Notes: generated by a model from the sequence alone, not told the origin. Counted from the first letter of the stretch, positions 9,031-17,263 are shown. The stretch is 64,000 nucleotides of DNA from Kiritimatiellia bacterium (GCA_017403825.1 JAFRDO010000045.1:1-64000), one strand, 5' to 3'. Numbers and translations are program-made.

Positions 9031-11295
9031 CTACGGCGCATCGGCACGGACAAAGCGCACCTTGTCTATGTAAACTCCGTTGACGGAGGATTTGCCGTCC
9101 GCGCCGAACGCACCGGGAGCAATCCACAGTATTTCGCCATCATTCGGCTCCCATGCAGGAATGTCGTACCAGGCGTATTCGCCGGAGGTCTGCTCGGTCT
9201 TGAACGCCGCGCTGCTGCGCGACTTCCTGTCGTTCAGGGAATAGACGCCCGCACTGAACGCCATGCCGTCGCGTCGCTTGTCCACGCGCACCCGCAGCTG
9301 TGCCTTGTATTTGACACCCGGCTCGAAAACGATCTTCGAGAGAGGAAACTGCACGCACCACTGGTAATGCGTGTTATAGAGTTTCAGGGCCTTGCCGTCG
9401 CCTGCGCCCGGATCGTCCACGAAACCACCCCATTTCGGATTTATGATTCCGATATACCGTTCTTCGAGCTCGCCGTTGGCGCACGGCTCCGGGGAATCGT
9501 ACGTTTCGGCGGCCGCGGGCCATTTGGCTATGATATCGTCACGCACTCTCTCCGCGAGCCGTATGTCCCCGGCCTCGTCCATGCGCGCCAGGAGCGAGCG
9601 GGCGAGCGCCTTCGCCTCGGAGGACGAAAGCATGGAGCATGGCCGTTCCGAGAGGCACAGCAGCTTGAAGCCGCGTTCCATGCGCATGTAGTCCACCGAG
9701 AACGCGCCCATGCGCACGTTGTAGGACGTCTCCGGGTCGTCCGCAGTGGCGGCGATGGCCTTCGCCCACAACGCTGCAGCGTCTTTCAGGAAATCATCTG
9801 TGATTGCAGGATTCCACAGGCAGTGGAAGACGAGGAGCGGATGGTCGGGCTGGCTGGAATACTCCCGCTGAAGCCGGTGCATCCGCTCGAAGTATTCGCG
9901 CACGAACGGCGCGCCCTTGCCGTAGTAGCCCGCGAAGAAATCGTCCAGAAGCGGCTTCATCGGCAGGTCAGGGTTCCACATCCACTTGGCGAGCAGCCAC
10001 GCCTTCAGCTCGGCGAAGTCGGCATGCCGCCCCTGGTACGCGCCCTGCTCGAACAGCGCCTTGACGTTGTTGCGGCGGAAGAACCGAATGTTGTCCTGAA
10101 GCGAGCAAACGTTCGCCCACGGTATCGTATAGTTCGAAAACTCCGTCGTATAGTCCCAGATGTAGAGGAAGTCCGTGAGGCGGCTCCAGTCCGCGATGTC
10201 CTTGCAGAACGAGACATTCTCCTTGTACGGACTTTTGTCGAGGGGCAGGGCAAAGTCACATTCTATGGTGCAGAGGCACGGCACCACGTTGTGGCGGAGC
10301 TTCGTCTTCTTCGGCGCCTTGCGCGTATACTGGTATGCAAGCGTCTCGATTATCGCGTCTGGGAACTCCTTCTCCACCGCCTCGGCGACGGCGTTCACGA
10401 ACCGGATCATCGTGCCGGAGTGGGAGCCTTCCTCATCGTCAACTGCCTTGCACACGGGGCATTCGCAGAAGTTGTACCAGTCATTCTGGCTTACGCCGTA
10501 GAACTTCGCGCCCGGATCCTTGCGTATGCGCTCCAGCACGTTGGAGGTGACGATCCTGAGCACGTCGGGATTCGTGAGGCACAGCTGGGTGCGCTCGCGG
10601 ATGCGCCGCCCCTTCACCATGCTGAAGTATTCGGGGTGTGCGTCGAAGTACTTGTCCGGCGGAAGAAGCGTGTTGAACGTGTGGCAGCTGCTGAGTCCGC
10701 CGCCGAAGCGGTAAGGGTTGCCGCCATACTTCTCGTCAAGCGAACTCCATGATCTGCTGTTCACCCTGAGCCGTGCCGCGAACTCGGAGTGTTGGATCAC
10801 GTCATACCAGTACGGCTCGCGCATGGCGAACGCCGGAACCTGCGTCTCGTCCAGGTCCGACGGCACCTCAATGCGGTCAAGGCGTGGCACGAAGGAATGC
10901 CACGAAGCGTACCAGCGGCAGCCGACGAACCTCTCCAGCACTTCGTAAGCGCCGTAGAGCGTGCCGCGAGCGTTCTCGCCGACGATGCGCAACTTGTTTC
11001 CGTCGACCTTAATGCTAAAGCCGTCTTCGACTTTCGACTTCTGGCTTCCGACTTCCAGTATGATTGCCTTCTCCGGCAGCGGATTCATGCCCGAGACTAT
11101 CGGCAACCGCACGCCAGTCGCCTTCTCTGTGAAGTCGCGCAGCTCTTCCGCCGCGTACTTCTGCGCCGGCGGGGCGTCCGCTGATACAACTATCGAACAC
11201 TCCGCCGCCTTGCCGCGCTCGGCAATGACAAGCGGCTCCGCGCCACACGGCGTGACGCAGAAGCAAAGTGCCGCTAAAGCTATACTGCCCTTCAT
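9031..11295 (-). CDS. Secreted DUF4838 protein, probable polysaccharide-active enzyme
   Basis: The 754-residue protein has a signal peptide (ends near PCGAEP). Residues ~25-130 resemble the alpha/beta domain that precedes the catalytic barrel of family GH20 hexosaminidases (AAEELRDFTEKATGVRLPI). Residues ~140-560 match DUF4838, including GVSQNDWYNFCECPVC and WDYTTEFSNY. A carbohydrate-binding-like beta domain ends the protein (about 610-754). DUF4838 proteins are widespread in gut Bacteroidota and PVC bacteria and are thought to act on host or plant glycans; the activity is not established. GAAAGGA lies before the ATG. The regulator gene next door points away and probably controls this gene. 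Confidence 0.85.
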   Translation of the reverse strand: MKGSIALAALCFCVTPCGAEPLVIAERGKAAECSIVVSADAPPAQKYAAEELRDFTEKATGVRLPIVSGMNPLPEKAIILEVGSQKSKVEDGFSIKVDGNKLRIVGENARGTLYGAYEVLERFVGCRWYASWHSFVPRLDRIEVPSDLDETQVPAFAMREPYWYDVIQHSEFAARLRVNSRSWSSLDEKYGGNPYRFGGGLSSCHTFNTLLPPDKYFDAHPEYFSMVKGRRIRERTQLCLTNPDVLRIVTSNVLERIRKDPGAKFYGVSQNDWYNFCECPVCKAVDDEEGSHSGTMIRFVNAVAEAVEKEFPDAIIETLAYQYTRKAPKKTKLRHNVVPCLCTIECDFALPLDKSPYKENVSFCKDIADWSRLTDFLYIWDYTTEFSNYTIPWANVCSLQDNIRFFRRNNVKALFEQGAYQGRHADFAELKAWLLAKWMWNPDLPMKPLLDDFFAGYYGKGAPFVREYFERMHRLQREYSSQPDHPLLVFHCLWNPAITDDFLKDAAALWAKAIAATADDPETSYNVRMGAFSVDYMRMERGFKLLCLSERPCSMLSSSEAKALARSLLARMDEAGDIRLAERVRDDIIAKWPAAAETYDSPEPCANGELEERYIGIINPKWGGFVDDPGAGDGKALKLYNTHYQWCVQFPLSKIVFEPGVKYKAQLRVRVDKRRDGMAFSAGVYSLNDRKSRSSAAFKTEQTSGEYAWYDIPAWEPNDGEILWIAPGAFGADGKSSVNGVYIDKVRFVRADAP

Positions 11296-11337
11296 TAAAT
11301 CCTTTCAAACGCAAAAGTATGTTGACATGATGCTTAA

Positions 11338-11343
11338 ATTCTA
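11338..11343 (-). promoter_or_regulatory. Possible -10 of the DUF4838 gene
   Basis: Minus-strand TAGAAT, leaving a leader of about 36 nt that carries GAAAGGA. It matches the consensus less well than the other promoters in the window. Confidence 0.35.
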
Positions 11344-11367
11344 CTACGCGGCGCGACGCCACGCAAG

Positions 11368-11383
11368 ACCTGTATAGACAGAT
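11368..11383. promoter_or_regulatory. Candidate operator in the divergent regulator/DUF4838 region
   Basis: ACCTGTATAGACAGAT is an imperfect palindrome (12 of 16 positions symmetric, core CTGT-N4-ACAG). It overlaps the -35 zone of the regulator's own promoter and lies just upstream of the divergent gene's promoter, where a GntR/LacI-type repressor would be expected to bind. Binding is inferred. Confidence 0.45.
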
Positions 11384-11398
11384 CAAGACGAAGTGTGA

Positions 11399-11404
11399 TA
11401 TAAT
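11399..11404 (+). promoter_or_regulatory. Near-leaderless promoter of the GntR/LacI regulator
   Basis: TGATATAAT; 8 nt separate the hexamer from the ATG at 11413. Confidence 0.65.
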
Positions 11405-11412
11405 CGCGTGGC

Positions 11413-12489
11413 ATGACTGGCAGGGAAATCCAAAAGCGGCTCTTGACGGACATCATGTCCGGCATGTATTCGGACACTGGCAAGCTTCCGAGCGAGTCTG
11501 CGCTTTCCGACGCATTCGGCGTGTCGCGCATGACGCTGCGCGGGGCGCTTGACGAACTGCGCAGGCAGGGTCTAATAGAGAAGCGCAACGGCTCCGGATC
11601 GTTCCTGACGAAACGCGGACTTCGCCGCAGCGGCCTCATCGGACTGGTCATTCCCGACTACGAGGCGTACAGCTTCTTCGCGGAGATCGAGAAAGAGGTC
11701 AAGCGTCATGCCTCGCGACTCGGCTACCACGTCAAGCTCGTCTTCACCAGCGAACGCAAGCATGAATCCATAGTGCGCGACATCAGGCACAAGGTACGCG
11801 CACTGGCCATAAACCGCGCTGAAGGCGCCATCTTCCGTCCGTTCGTCACCGAGGACCTCGCCGCGACGAACAAGGAGGTTGTGGACATCTTCAGCCACGC
11901 CGAGGTTCCGGTCGTCCTCATAGACTCGGACATCACCCGTCCGCCGGAACGCAGCGACTGCGACCTGGTGGCCGTCAACAACATCGGAGCGGGGCGCCAG
12001 ATCGCCGACCATCTCTACAGCCGCGGCTACAGGCGCATTGCGTTCCTCATGAGGAACAGGAACCCGTTCGCCAATGCGAACTGGGGCAACCGGCTCTTCG
12101 GCCTCGCCGGAGAGCTTGCGCTGATGGGCTGCGACGAGAGCGTCCGCCAGCTTGACTTTCCGCCGACCGACGAACGCGCCGTGCGTGCGCTCCTGCGGAG
12201 CCGCCGACGCCCGGACGCCATCGTCTGCGGCAACGACGAGCAGGCCTCCCTGCTTCTCGATACCATCGGACGCATCGGAAAGCGCGCGCCAAAGGACGTC
12301 GCCGTCGTCGGTTTCGACGACATCGCGCTCGCACGGGCCACACAACCTCCACTCACGACGATATCACAACCCGTGCGCAAGCTGGCCGCGACTGCGTTCA
12401 AGACGCTTCTCGCCCGCATCCGCTACCCAAACAACGACCCGCGCGAGATACTGCTCGACGCCCCGCTAGTCGTCCGCCGCTCTACATAG
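11413..12489 (+). CDS. Transcriptional regulator: GntR DNA-binding domain with LacI-type sensor
   Basis: The 358-residue protein joins an N-terminal winged helix of the GntR type (about 3-65; PSESALSDAFGVSRMTLRGAL) to a periplasmic-binding-protein-like sensor domain (about 72-355; GLVIPDYEAY, HLYSRGYRRIAFL, VVGFDDI, LTTISQP). This is the AraR-like architecture, in which a sugar or glycan fragment releases the repressor from DNA. It is transcribed away from the DUF4838 gene, with a shared 118-nt spacer that holds a palindrome, so control of that gene and of itself is likely. The start follows a -10 element by 8 nt and lacks a Shine-Dalgarno site. Confidence 0.9.
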   Translation: MTGREIQKRLLTDIMSGMYSDTGKLPSESALSDAFGVSRMTLRGALDELRRQGLIEKRNGSGSFLTKRGLRRSGLIGLVIPDYEAYSFFAEIEKEVKRHASRLGYHVKLVFTSERKHESIVRDIRHKVRALAINRAEGAIFRPFVTEDLAATNKEVVDIFSHAEVPVVLIDSDITRPPERSDCDLVAVNNIGAGRQIADHLYSRGYRRIAFLMRNRNPFANANWGNRLFGLAGELALMGCDESVRQLDFPPTDERAVRALLRSRRRPDAIVCGNDEQASLLLDTIGRIGKRAPKDVAVVGFDDIALARATQPPLTTISQPVRKLAATAFKTLLARIRYPNNDPREILLDAPLVVRRST

Positions 12490-12531
12490 CCGCGGAACGA
12501 CGTGGAAATCCCGGCCATGAGCCGGCCGAGG

Positions 12532-13539
12532 TCACTCCCACTCTATCGTAGCGGGCGGCTTCGGGGTGACGTCCCAGACGACGCGGTTCACGCCCTTCAC
12601 CTTCGTCGCGATCTTCTCGGCGACCATGGTCACGAACTTGAACGGAAGCTCCACGACGCCGGCCTTCACGAACTGCTGGGTCGAGATCGCACGGATGCCG
12701 ATCACATAGCCGAACGTGCGCGCGCCATTCTTGACGCCGACGGCCTTGACATTCGTCATGATGGCGAAGAACTGCTGGGCCTTCTTGTCGAGCTTCGCCT
12801 TGCGCATCTCGTCGCGGAAGATGAAGTCGGCCTGACGGAGTATGTCGAGCTTCTCCTTCGTCAGCTCGCCGATGCACCTGACCGCGAGGCCCGGGCCCGG
12901 GAACGGCTGGCGCATCACCATCGCCGCCGGAATGCCGAGAAGCTTGCCAACCTTGCGCACCTCATCCTTGTAGAGGTACTTGACCGGCTCAACCAGTCCC
13001 TTGAAGATGATGTCCTTCGGCAGCCCGCCGACGTTGTGGTGGGCCTTGACCGCCTTGTTTCCGCCTACGCCGGACTCGATGATGTCAGGGTAGATCGTGC
13101 CCTGGCCGAGGAAGTCGATGTCGCCGACCTTCTTCCTTAGGTCGCGCGCGACGTCGGCGAACACCTTGATGAACTCGCCGCCGATGCACTTGCGCTTCAG
13201 CTCGGGGTCGGTGATGCCCTTCGCCTTGTCAAGGAAGCGCTTCTCCGCGTCGATCTGAATCAGGTTGATGCCGAACTTGCCCTTGAAGACCTTCTTCACT
13301 TCCTTCGCCTCGTTGAGGCGCATGCAACCGTGGTCGACGAACACGCAGACGAGCTGCTTGCCGATCGCCTTGTGGAGAAGGACCGCGCAGACCGAAGAGT
13401 CGACTCCGCCCGACATCGCGAGCAGCACCTTCCTGTCGCCGACCTGTGCGCGGATCGCCTCGATCTCGTTCTTGATGTAAGTCTTGGCGTTGAAGACCTT
13501 GCCGACCTTCGCCAAACGCTCTTTCTCTGCCTGATTCAT
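12532..13539 (-). CDS. guaA: GMP synthase, ATP-pyrophosphatase subunit without the glutaminase domain
   Basis: The 335-residue protein carries the PP-loop SGGVDSS (43-49), the ATPPase domain and the C-terminal dimerisation domain ending TIEWE as in GuaA. It adenylates XMP and aminates it to GMP. Usual bacterial GuaA is ~510-525 residues with an N-terminal class I glutamine amidotransferase; that domain is missing here, as in the two-subunit enzyme of archaea. The ammonia donor must be a separate GuaAa subunit or free ammonia; no glutaminase gene is in the window. The start at 13539 is natural, not a truncation: a promoter lies about 37 nt upstream and no in-frame coding continues above it. 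Confidence 0.92.
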   Translation of the reverse strand: MNQAEKERLAKVGKVFNAKTYIKNEIEAIRAQVGDRKVLLAMSGGVDSSVCAVLLHKAIGKQLVCVFVDHGCMRLNEAKEVKKVFKGKFGINLIQIDAEKRFLDKAKGITDPELKRKCIGGEFIKVFADVARDLRKKVGDIDFLGQGTIYPDIIESGVGGNKAVKAHHNVGGLPKDIIFKGLVEPVKYLYKDEVRKVGKLLGIPAAMVMRQPFPGPGLAVRCIGELTKEKLDILRQADFIFRDEMRKAKLDKKAQQFFAIMTNVKAVGVKNGARTFGYVIGIRAISTQQFVKAGVVELPFKFVTMVAEKIATKVKGVNRVVWDVTPKPPATIEWE

Positions 13540-13575
13540 TGCTGTGTTCCTGTCTGTTGTGGATTGTTGCTGAAT

Positions 13576-13581
13576 ATTATA
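13576..13581 (-). promoter_or_regulatory. Extended -10 promoter of guaA
   Basis: Minus-strand TGATATAAT about 36 nt before the guaA ATG. It lies between guaA and the end of the recombinase gene, so guaA has its own transcript. Confidence 0.6.
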
Positions 13582-13586
13582 TCATT

Positions 13587-14519
13587 TTATCCGAACTCAT
13601 CCAACCCACCGGCAGCGGGAGGGAGCAGGTCGAGGATACGCACATCGCCCATGTTCGGCTGCATGGGATCGGCATAGTAGCGAATGATCGTGCGAATGTC
13701 GTCGCCGGAGATGGAAGTCGCCATCTCGGCGCCGAACTTCTGGTAGACGTGATCAATGCAAATCTTGCGCAGCTCATACGCGCCCTTCGTGCCGACAAAG
13801 CCAATGCCACGCATGGCCCTGTTCACCTCGTCGAACGTGTGCCTGTCGCAACTGAACCAGCCGTCGCGCATCCGTTCCCAGAGAACCGGATGTATCGGCC
13901 ACTTCACCATGCGACCCGACGAGTGCTTCGTCTTATGCGGCGTGTAGTTAAGGAACATCCGTCCGCCGGACTCTATGAAGTTCTCGCGGCGAAGACGCAT
14001 GATGTCTCCGTTGCGCATGGCGAACTCCAGCATCATCGTCGCGGCAAACCAAAGGTTTCCGGACGGCAGCGACTGGTACCATGCCTTCACCTTCGCCAGC
14101 TGTTCGGAAGACGGACGCATGTATCGCGGCGCAGCACGGCGGCCGCAGAAGGACGGGAACGGCGGCACTTTCCAGCCCCGGTCTTCGTAGTAGGGGCGCA
14201 TCCACCTGGCGAAAAGCTGTCGCAGCTGATTGAGGTATGAAACCGCCGTAACCGGCCGGACTCCTGACTTCAGCAGGTCGGCCAGATATCGATGCACGAG
14301 CGGCGACTTGACAATTGACACAAGTGGGAAATCTTCGCCAGGCCCGATGCGCTCGTAACCAAGCTTTTCTCGCCGCTCGTTGAGATATCGCACGAACCGC
14401 CGAACGCCACAAAGGGTGTTCCTGACTGTCGATTTGCCGGGCCGACCGCATTTCAACCGCTCAACCATGGCGGATTCCACGTATGCCTTGACCATTCTGT
14501 TTAGTGTCGGTGTTGTCAT
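13587..14519 (-). CDS. Tyrosine recombinase/phage integrase family protein with degenerate active site
   Basis: The 310-residue protein has an N-terminal SAM-like core-binding region (about 5-110) and a C-terminal catalytic region. Visible catalytic elements are Arg169 (FAMRNGD), Lys198 (TKHSSG), Arg251 in AYELR and tyrosines 281/282 (IIRYYADP). The usual His of HxxR is Tyr248, and the second His position appears to be Asp. The start at 14519 follows GGAGG by 6 nt. This ribosome site lies against the 33-bp fragment of a cassette E gene, which places the recombinase at a rearrangement junction. It could be a decayed or specialised recombinase. Confidence 0.8.
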   Translation of the reverse strand: MTTPTLNRMVKAYVESAMVERLKCGRPGKSTVRNTLCGVRRFVRYLNERREKLGYERIGPGEDFPLVSIVKSPLVHRYLADLLKSGVRPVTAVSYLNQLRQLFARWMRPYYEDRGWKVPPFPSFCGRRAAPRYMRPSSEQLAKVKAWYQSLPSGNLWFAATMMLEFAMRNGDIMRLRRENFIESGGRMFLNYTPHKTKHSSGRMVKWPIHPVLWERMRDGWFSCDRHTFDEVNRAMRGIGFVGTKGAYELRKICIDHVYQKFGAEMATSISGDDIRTIIRYYADPMQPNMGDVRILDLLPPAAGGLDEFG

Positions 14520-14526
14520 CTTGAAC

Positions 14527-14559
14527 CTCCGCAAACTCGGCATCCGCCTCGTCCAGCTG
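14527..14559 (+). pseudogene. Remnant of a third cassette E gene (C-terminal 11 codons)
   Basis: These 33 bp match 19639-19671, the 3' end of cassette gene E, at 31 of 33 positions. They read LRKLGIRLVQL in frame, against LRNLGIRLVPL in the intact gene. Nothing upstream or downstream resembles E. The fragment lies between the start of the recombinase gene and the end of the ATPase gene, and shows that another cassette copy once stood here in plus orientation. Confidence 0.75.
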
Positions 14560-14563
14560 AGAG

Positions 14564-15856
14564 CTATCCTAATGCGGATTCGTCAAGCAGAAAGTCAAAC
14601 ACGCTCAAATTCAGTATCCCGGTCTCGTCAAACCATTTTCTTCCGACGTCATTTCGGACGATGATCTTGCGGAAACTGTCGCCGGTGAGCGAAAAAGGCT
14701 TGAGTTCCGCGAGCCGCTTCTCTTCGTCCGGCAACGCATATGCGGACTGGATGTAGAGCCTCTCACCAGCGCGGTTGACTACAAAATCAATCTCGCGCTG
14801 GACCCTGACGTTCTTTCCGAGAGAGTTCCGCTCGTTGGCGACAACCACCCCAACGTCCACACTGTATCCGCGCATCACAAGTTCGTTGAATATCAAGTTC
14901 TCCATGATATGAGTCGCCTCCTGATGGCGAAATCCCGTACGGGCGTTGCGCAACCCGACGTCTTCGCAATAGTATTTCTGCGGATAGTCAAAATAGGCGT
15001 GACCCTTCACATCGTAACGCTTCGCTTCTGTAAAAAGATAGGCGTCTTCGAGATGATCGATGTACGCAGCAACAGTGTTTACGCTTGCGCCAGAGCCTTG
15101 AGACCTGGCAAGTGATTTCGCGATGTTATTGGCGTTGGTGAGAGAACCAGTAGAAGAGCACAAGAAGTCAATCGTCTGGGACATAACGTCCGGGTGATCA
15201 ATCTTCTTCCGTTCGACGATGTCCTTTATGTAAACCTCGTCGAACAGGCCCTTCAAGTACGCTTCGCGGCTTGCATCGTCCGCACACGTCACGGCAAACG
15301 GCATGCCTCCGTATCTCATGTAGTCTTCAAGCGCATCGCGCCTGTCCTTCCTGAAGGTACTTAAATACTCGGCGAATGAGAGTGGATGCACCCTAACCTC
15401 GTCCCCGCGTCCGCGGAATTCCGTCTTTATGTCTTTCGACAGCATCTTTGAATTAGAACCCGTCACATATACGTCGAGATTTGGCATCGAACGGAACTCG
15501 TTGAGCGCATCGTAGAACGTTATCTTGGTGCCACCGGGCAAGGCAGGATTTGGAACTTCGCCGCACATTTGGATTTCGTCTATGAAAAGGTAGCGTCGCG
15601 TCAACGATCCCGCCATCCAATCGCGGACGAATTGCCCCAACACGAGGGGATTGCGGTATTGCGCGAATCGAAGTTCATCAAGTTCCAGAATGAGTATGTC
15701 CTCCCCCTTGGTGCCATTGTCAAGAAGACACCGTCGAAACAGCGTCTTGAGCAGGAAAGACTTTCCAGAACGCCTTATACCAGTTATAACTTTAACCTGC
15801 CCGTTCCACATCTTTGAAACGAGTCTGTTAAGATACACATCTCTTTTAATCTCCAT
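14564..15856 (-). CDS. ATP-binding protein of the AAA_14/DUF4143 family
   Basis: The 430-residue protein has Walker A GIRRSGKS (26-33), a Walker B-like segment YLFIDEIQ, sensor VTGSNSKML, and a C-terminal DUF4143 region (about 220-400) whose EIDFVV and following residues look like a PD-(D/E)XK nuclease core. Members are abundant, often multi-copy, in gut anaerobes; some are linked to defence or mobile elements, but no function is established. The ATG at 15856 follows AGGGGAG by 6 nt; a TTG two codons upstream is also possible. It lies between a fragment of cassette gene E and a 5'-disrupted cassette gene A, so it probably inserted there. Confidence 0.85.
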   Translation of the reverse strand: MEIKRDVYLNRLVSKMWNGQVKVITGIRRSGKSFLLKTLFRRCLLDNGTKGEDILILELDELRFAQYRNPLVLGQFVRDWMAGSLTRRYLFIDEIQMCGEVPNPALPGGTKITFYDALNEFRSMPNLDVYVTGSNSKMLSKDIKTEFRGRGDEVRVHPLSFAEYLSTFRKDRRDALEDYMRYGGMPFAVTCADDASREAYLKGLFDEVYIKDIVERKKIDHPDVMSQTIDFLCSSTGSLTNANNIAKSLARSQGSGASVNTVAAYIDHLEDAYLFTEAKRYDVKGHAYFDYPQKYYCEDVGLRNARTGFRHQEATHIMENLIFNELVMRGYSVDVGVVVANERNSLGKNVRVQREIDFVVNRAGERLYIQSAYALPDEEKRLAELKPFSLTGDSFRKIIVRNDVGRKWFDETGILNLSVFDFLLDESALG

Positions 15857-15906
15857 ATCCAACTCCCCTCTCTCAACTTATGCGGCATTCCGCAGAAGTT
15901 TTCAGT

Positions 15907-15912
15907 ATTATA
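15907..15912 (-). promoter_or_regulatory. Extended -10 promoter of the DUF4143 ATPase gene
   Basis: Minus-strand TGCTATAAT; the leader of about 45 nt contains a short inverted repeat (TGCGGAATGCCGCA) followed by AGGGGAG. Confidence 0.55.
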
Positions 15913-15961
15913 GCAAAGGTCTTCCATATCAGTCAACCCGTTGACAAGATATTAGCTAACG

Positions 15962-16756
15962 ATGTCAATTTTGTGCGGAATGCCAATGAATTTATGCTGT
16001 TTTCCCTGTAAATCACACAGCGCGGCAGTGAGCTTTGGCGCTGCGCTGACGTCGGCCAACACGGTTGGTTACGCGTCGAACCAGTTGGATGATGACTATG
16101 GTTCGGTGTTGCTGACACCTCAGTTTGTCGGCGTTGCGAATGCGGGCGGTCTTACCCTTGGAAACATCAGACCCGTCTCTTCCTCTGATGAATATACCGT
16201 TGGTGACGGAGATGTCGACATCCAGTTCCTTGACAATGGCGGCTACACCATTGAAGACAAGTGGTTTGTCTGGGATGGTGCGAAGTGGGTGTATATGAAT
16301 GGCGGTGCGGATGCCTCGTCCTTCGTGATTCCTGTTGGTGCTGGTGTTTCCGTTGCCTGCGGCGTTGATCCTGATGATGCAATTATTACCCTCCAGAGTC
16401 TCGGTGAAGTTGCAACATCCGATACCCTCATCAGCCTTGACGAGGATTATGGCTCGGTAATTGCCGGCAACCCGTATCCTGTTTCTCGCACCCTTGGTCA
16501 GTTCGCTCTTGAAGTGAATGAGGGAAGCGACTATGAGATTGGTGACGGAGATGTCGACATCCAGTTCCTTGACAATGGCGGCTACACCATTGAAGACAAG
16601 TGGTTTGTCTGGGATGGTGCGAAGTGGGTGTATATGAATGGCGGCGCTGATGCAAGTAGTTTTGAGATTAAGTCAGGTGAGGCAGTTTCTGTCGCGTGCG
16701 GTGTTGATCCTGATGATGCGATCGTAACGCTTCGCATTCCTGCTCCGGCGCTTTAA
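15962..16756 (+). CDS. Cassette gene A, plus copy: repeat surface protein with disrupted 5' end
   Basis: From about base 16016 the product matches the minus-strand A protein (AAVSFG, LTSANTVGY, LDxDxGxV), but the first ~15 residues of that protein, its signal peptide core, are missing. The ATG at 15962 opens an unrelated lead-in (MSILCGMPM). The rest has two ~110-residue modules containing DIQFLDNGGYTIEDKWFVWD and GxVSVACGVDPDDAI, ending in IPAPAL like its paralogue. The modules share a perfect 106-bp DNA repeat. No good promoter or ribosome site is visible before 15962. The intact relative is probably exported to the cell surface; this copy may be silent or cytoplasmic. Confidence 0.65.
   Translation: MSILCGMPMNLCCFPCKSHSAAVSFGAALTSANTVGYASNQLDDDYGSVLLTPQFVGVANAGGLTLGNIRPVSSSDEYTVGDGDVDIQFLDNGGYTIEDKWFVWDGAKWVYMNGGADASSFVIPVGAGVSVACGVDPDDAIITLQSLGEVATSDTLISLDEDYGSVIAGNPYPVSRTLGQFALEVNEGSDYEIGDGDVDIQFLDNGGYTIEDKWFVWDGAKWVYMNGGADASSFEIKSGEAVSVACGVDPDDAIVTLRIPAPAL
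16200..16305 (+). repeat. 106-bp direct repeat, copy 1, inside gene A (plus)
   Basis: Identical to 16539-16644. It begins TTGGTGACGGAGATGTCGAC and encodes the core of one repeat module. Perfect DNA identity means recent duplication or gene conversion. Confidence 0.95.
16539..16644 (+). repeat. 106-bp direct repeat, copy 2, inside gene A (plus)
   Basis: Identical to 16200-16305 and in the same frame, 339 bp (113 codons) downstream. Confidence 0.95.
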
Positions 16757-16770
16757 TGATTTACCTTGTG

Positions 16771-16787
16771 AGCGGCGATGGGTCGCT
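16771..16787 (+). promoter_or_regulatory. Intercistronic hairpin between A and B (plus copy)
   Basis: AGCGGC-GATGG-GTCGCT forms a 6-bp stem. A longer hairpin sits at the same place, with a similar GGGTCGC right arm, in the minus copy (23535-23559). The conserved position suggests a role in mRNA processing or stability. Confidence 0.45.
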
Positions 16788-16819
16788 TGCAAATAAAAAC
16801 AAAACAAAAGGAAAAAACA

Positions 16820-17263
16820 ATGAAGAAAATGCTCATAATTTTGGGTGCAGTTGCAATGACGACTGTTGCTCAAGCCGCATCGTTCAAGTGGACTGCAAGC
16901 GGTGTGACAGATGCCCTCGGCACTAATCCGTATAATGGTGCTGCGACGATATTCTTCTCCGTCAAGGACGCTGACAACTGGTCTGTTGCGACTGCTGCGA
17001 CTATGACCGACGGCGCGTTTGACGTGACGCTCGCAGACGACAAGTTTGTTGGCAACACCACGTACTCCTTCTATTATACGATGGAAGATGCGTCCGGCAA
17101 TAAGTTCACGTCCGGCATTAAGAACAAGAAGGCTGCTGCTACTGCAACGCAGTCTGTTGCATTTTCAAGTTCAGGTTCGTGGGAGGTGGTTCCTGAGCCT
17201 ACAAGCGGGATGTTGATGTTTCTCGGCTTGGCTGGGCTTGCGCTCCGCCGTCGTCGCGCCTAA
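16820..17263 (+). CDS. Cassette gene B, plus copy: PEP-CTERM surface protein
   Basis: The 147-residue protein has a signal peptide (MKKMLIILGAV, cleavage near AQAAS), a small beta-rich domain with FKWTASGV, TNPYNGAA and FYYTMEDASGNKF, and the C-terminal PEP-CTERM sorting signal: PEPTSGMLM, a hydrophobic helix and the tail RRRRA. Such proteins are cut and anchored or released by an exosortase; no exosortase is in the window. The ATG at 16820 follows AAAGGA. Its homologue is at 23068-23508. A strong hairpin follows, so B may be made in excess over C-D-E. Confidence 0.93.
   Translation: MKKMLIILGAVAMTTVAQAASFKWTASGVTDALGTNPYNGAATIFFSVKDADNWSVATAATMTDGAFDVTLADDKFVGNTTYSFYYTMEDASGNKFTSGIKNKKAAATATQSVAFSSSGSWEVVPEPTSGMLMFLGLAGLALRRRRA

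Noticed and set aside
8326-10752. Very long plus-strand frame opposite argC and the DUF4838 gene
   Set aside because: It crosses two real genes and their promoter and has mirror-frame composition.
15934-15950. GTCAAC-CC-GTTGAC palindrome as a transposon end
   Set aside because: No matching copy at the other side of the ATPase gene and no target duplication could be seen.
16200-16644. Repeats spaced like a CRISPR or satellite array
   Set aside because: There are only two copies, both in frame inside a coding gene, and they encode the same protein module.
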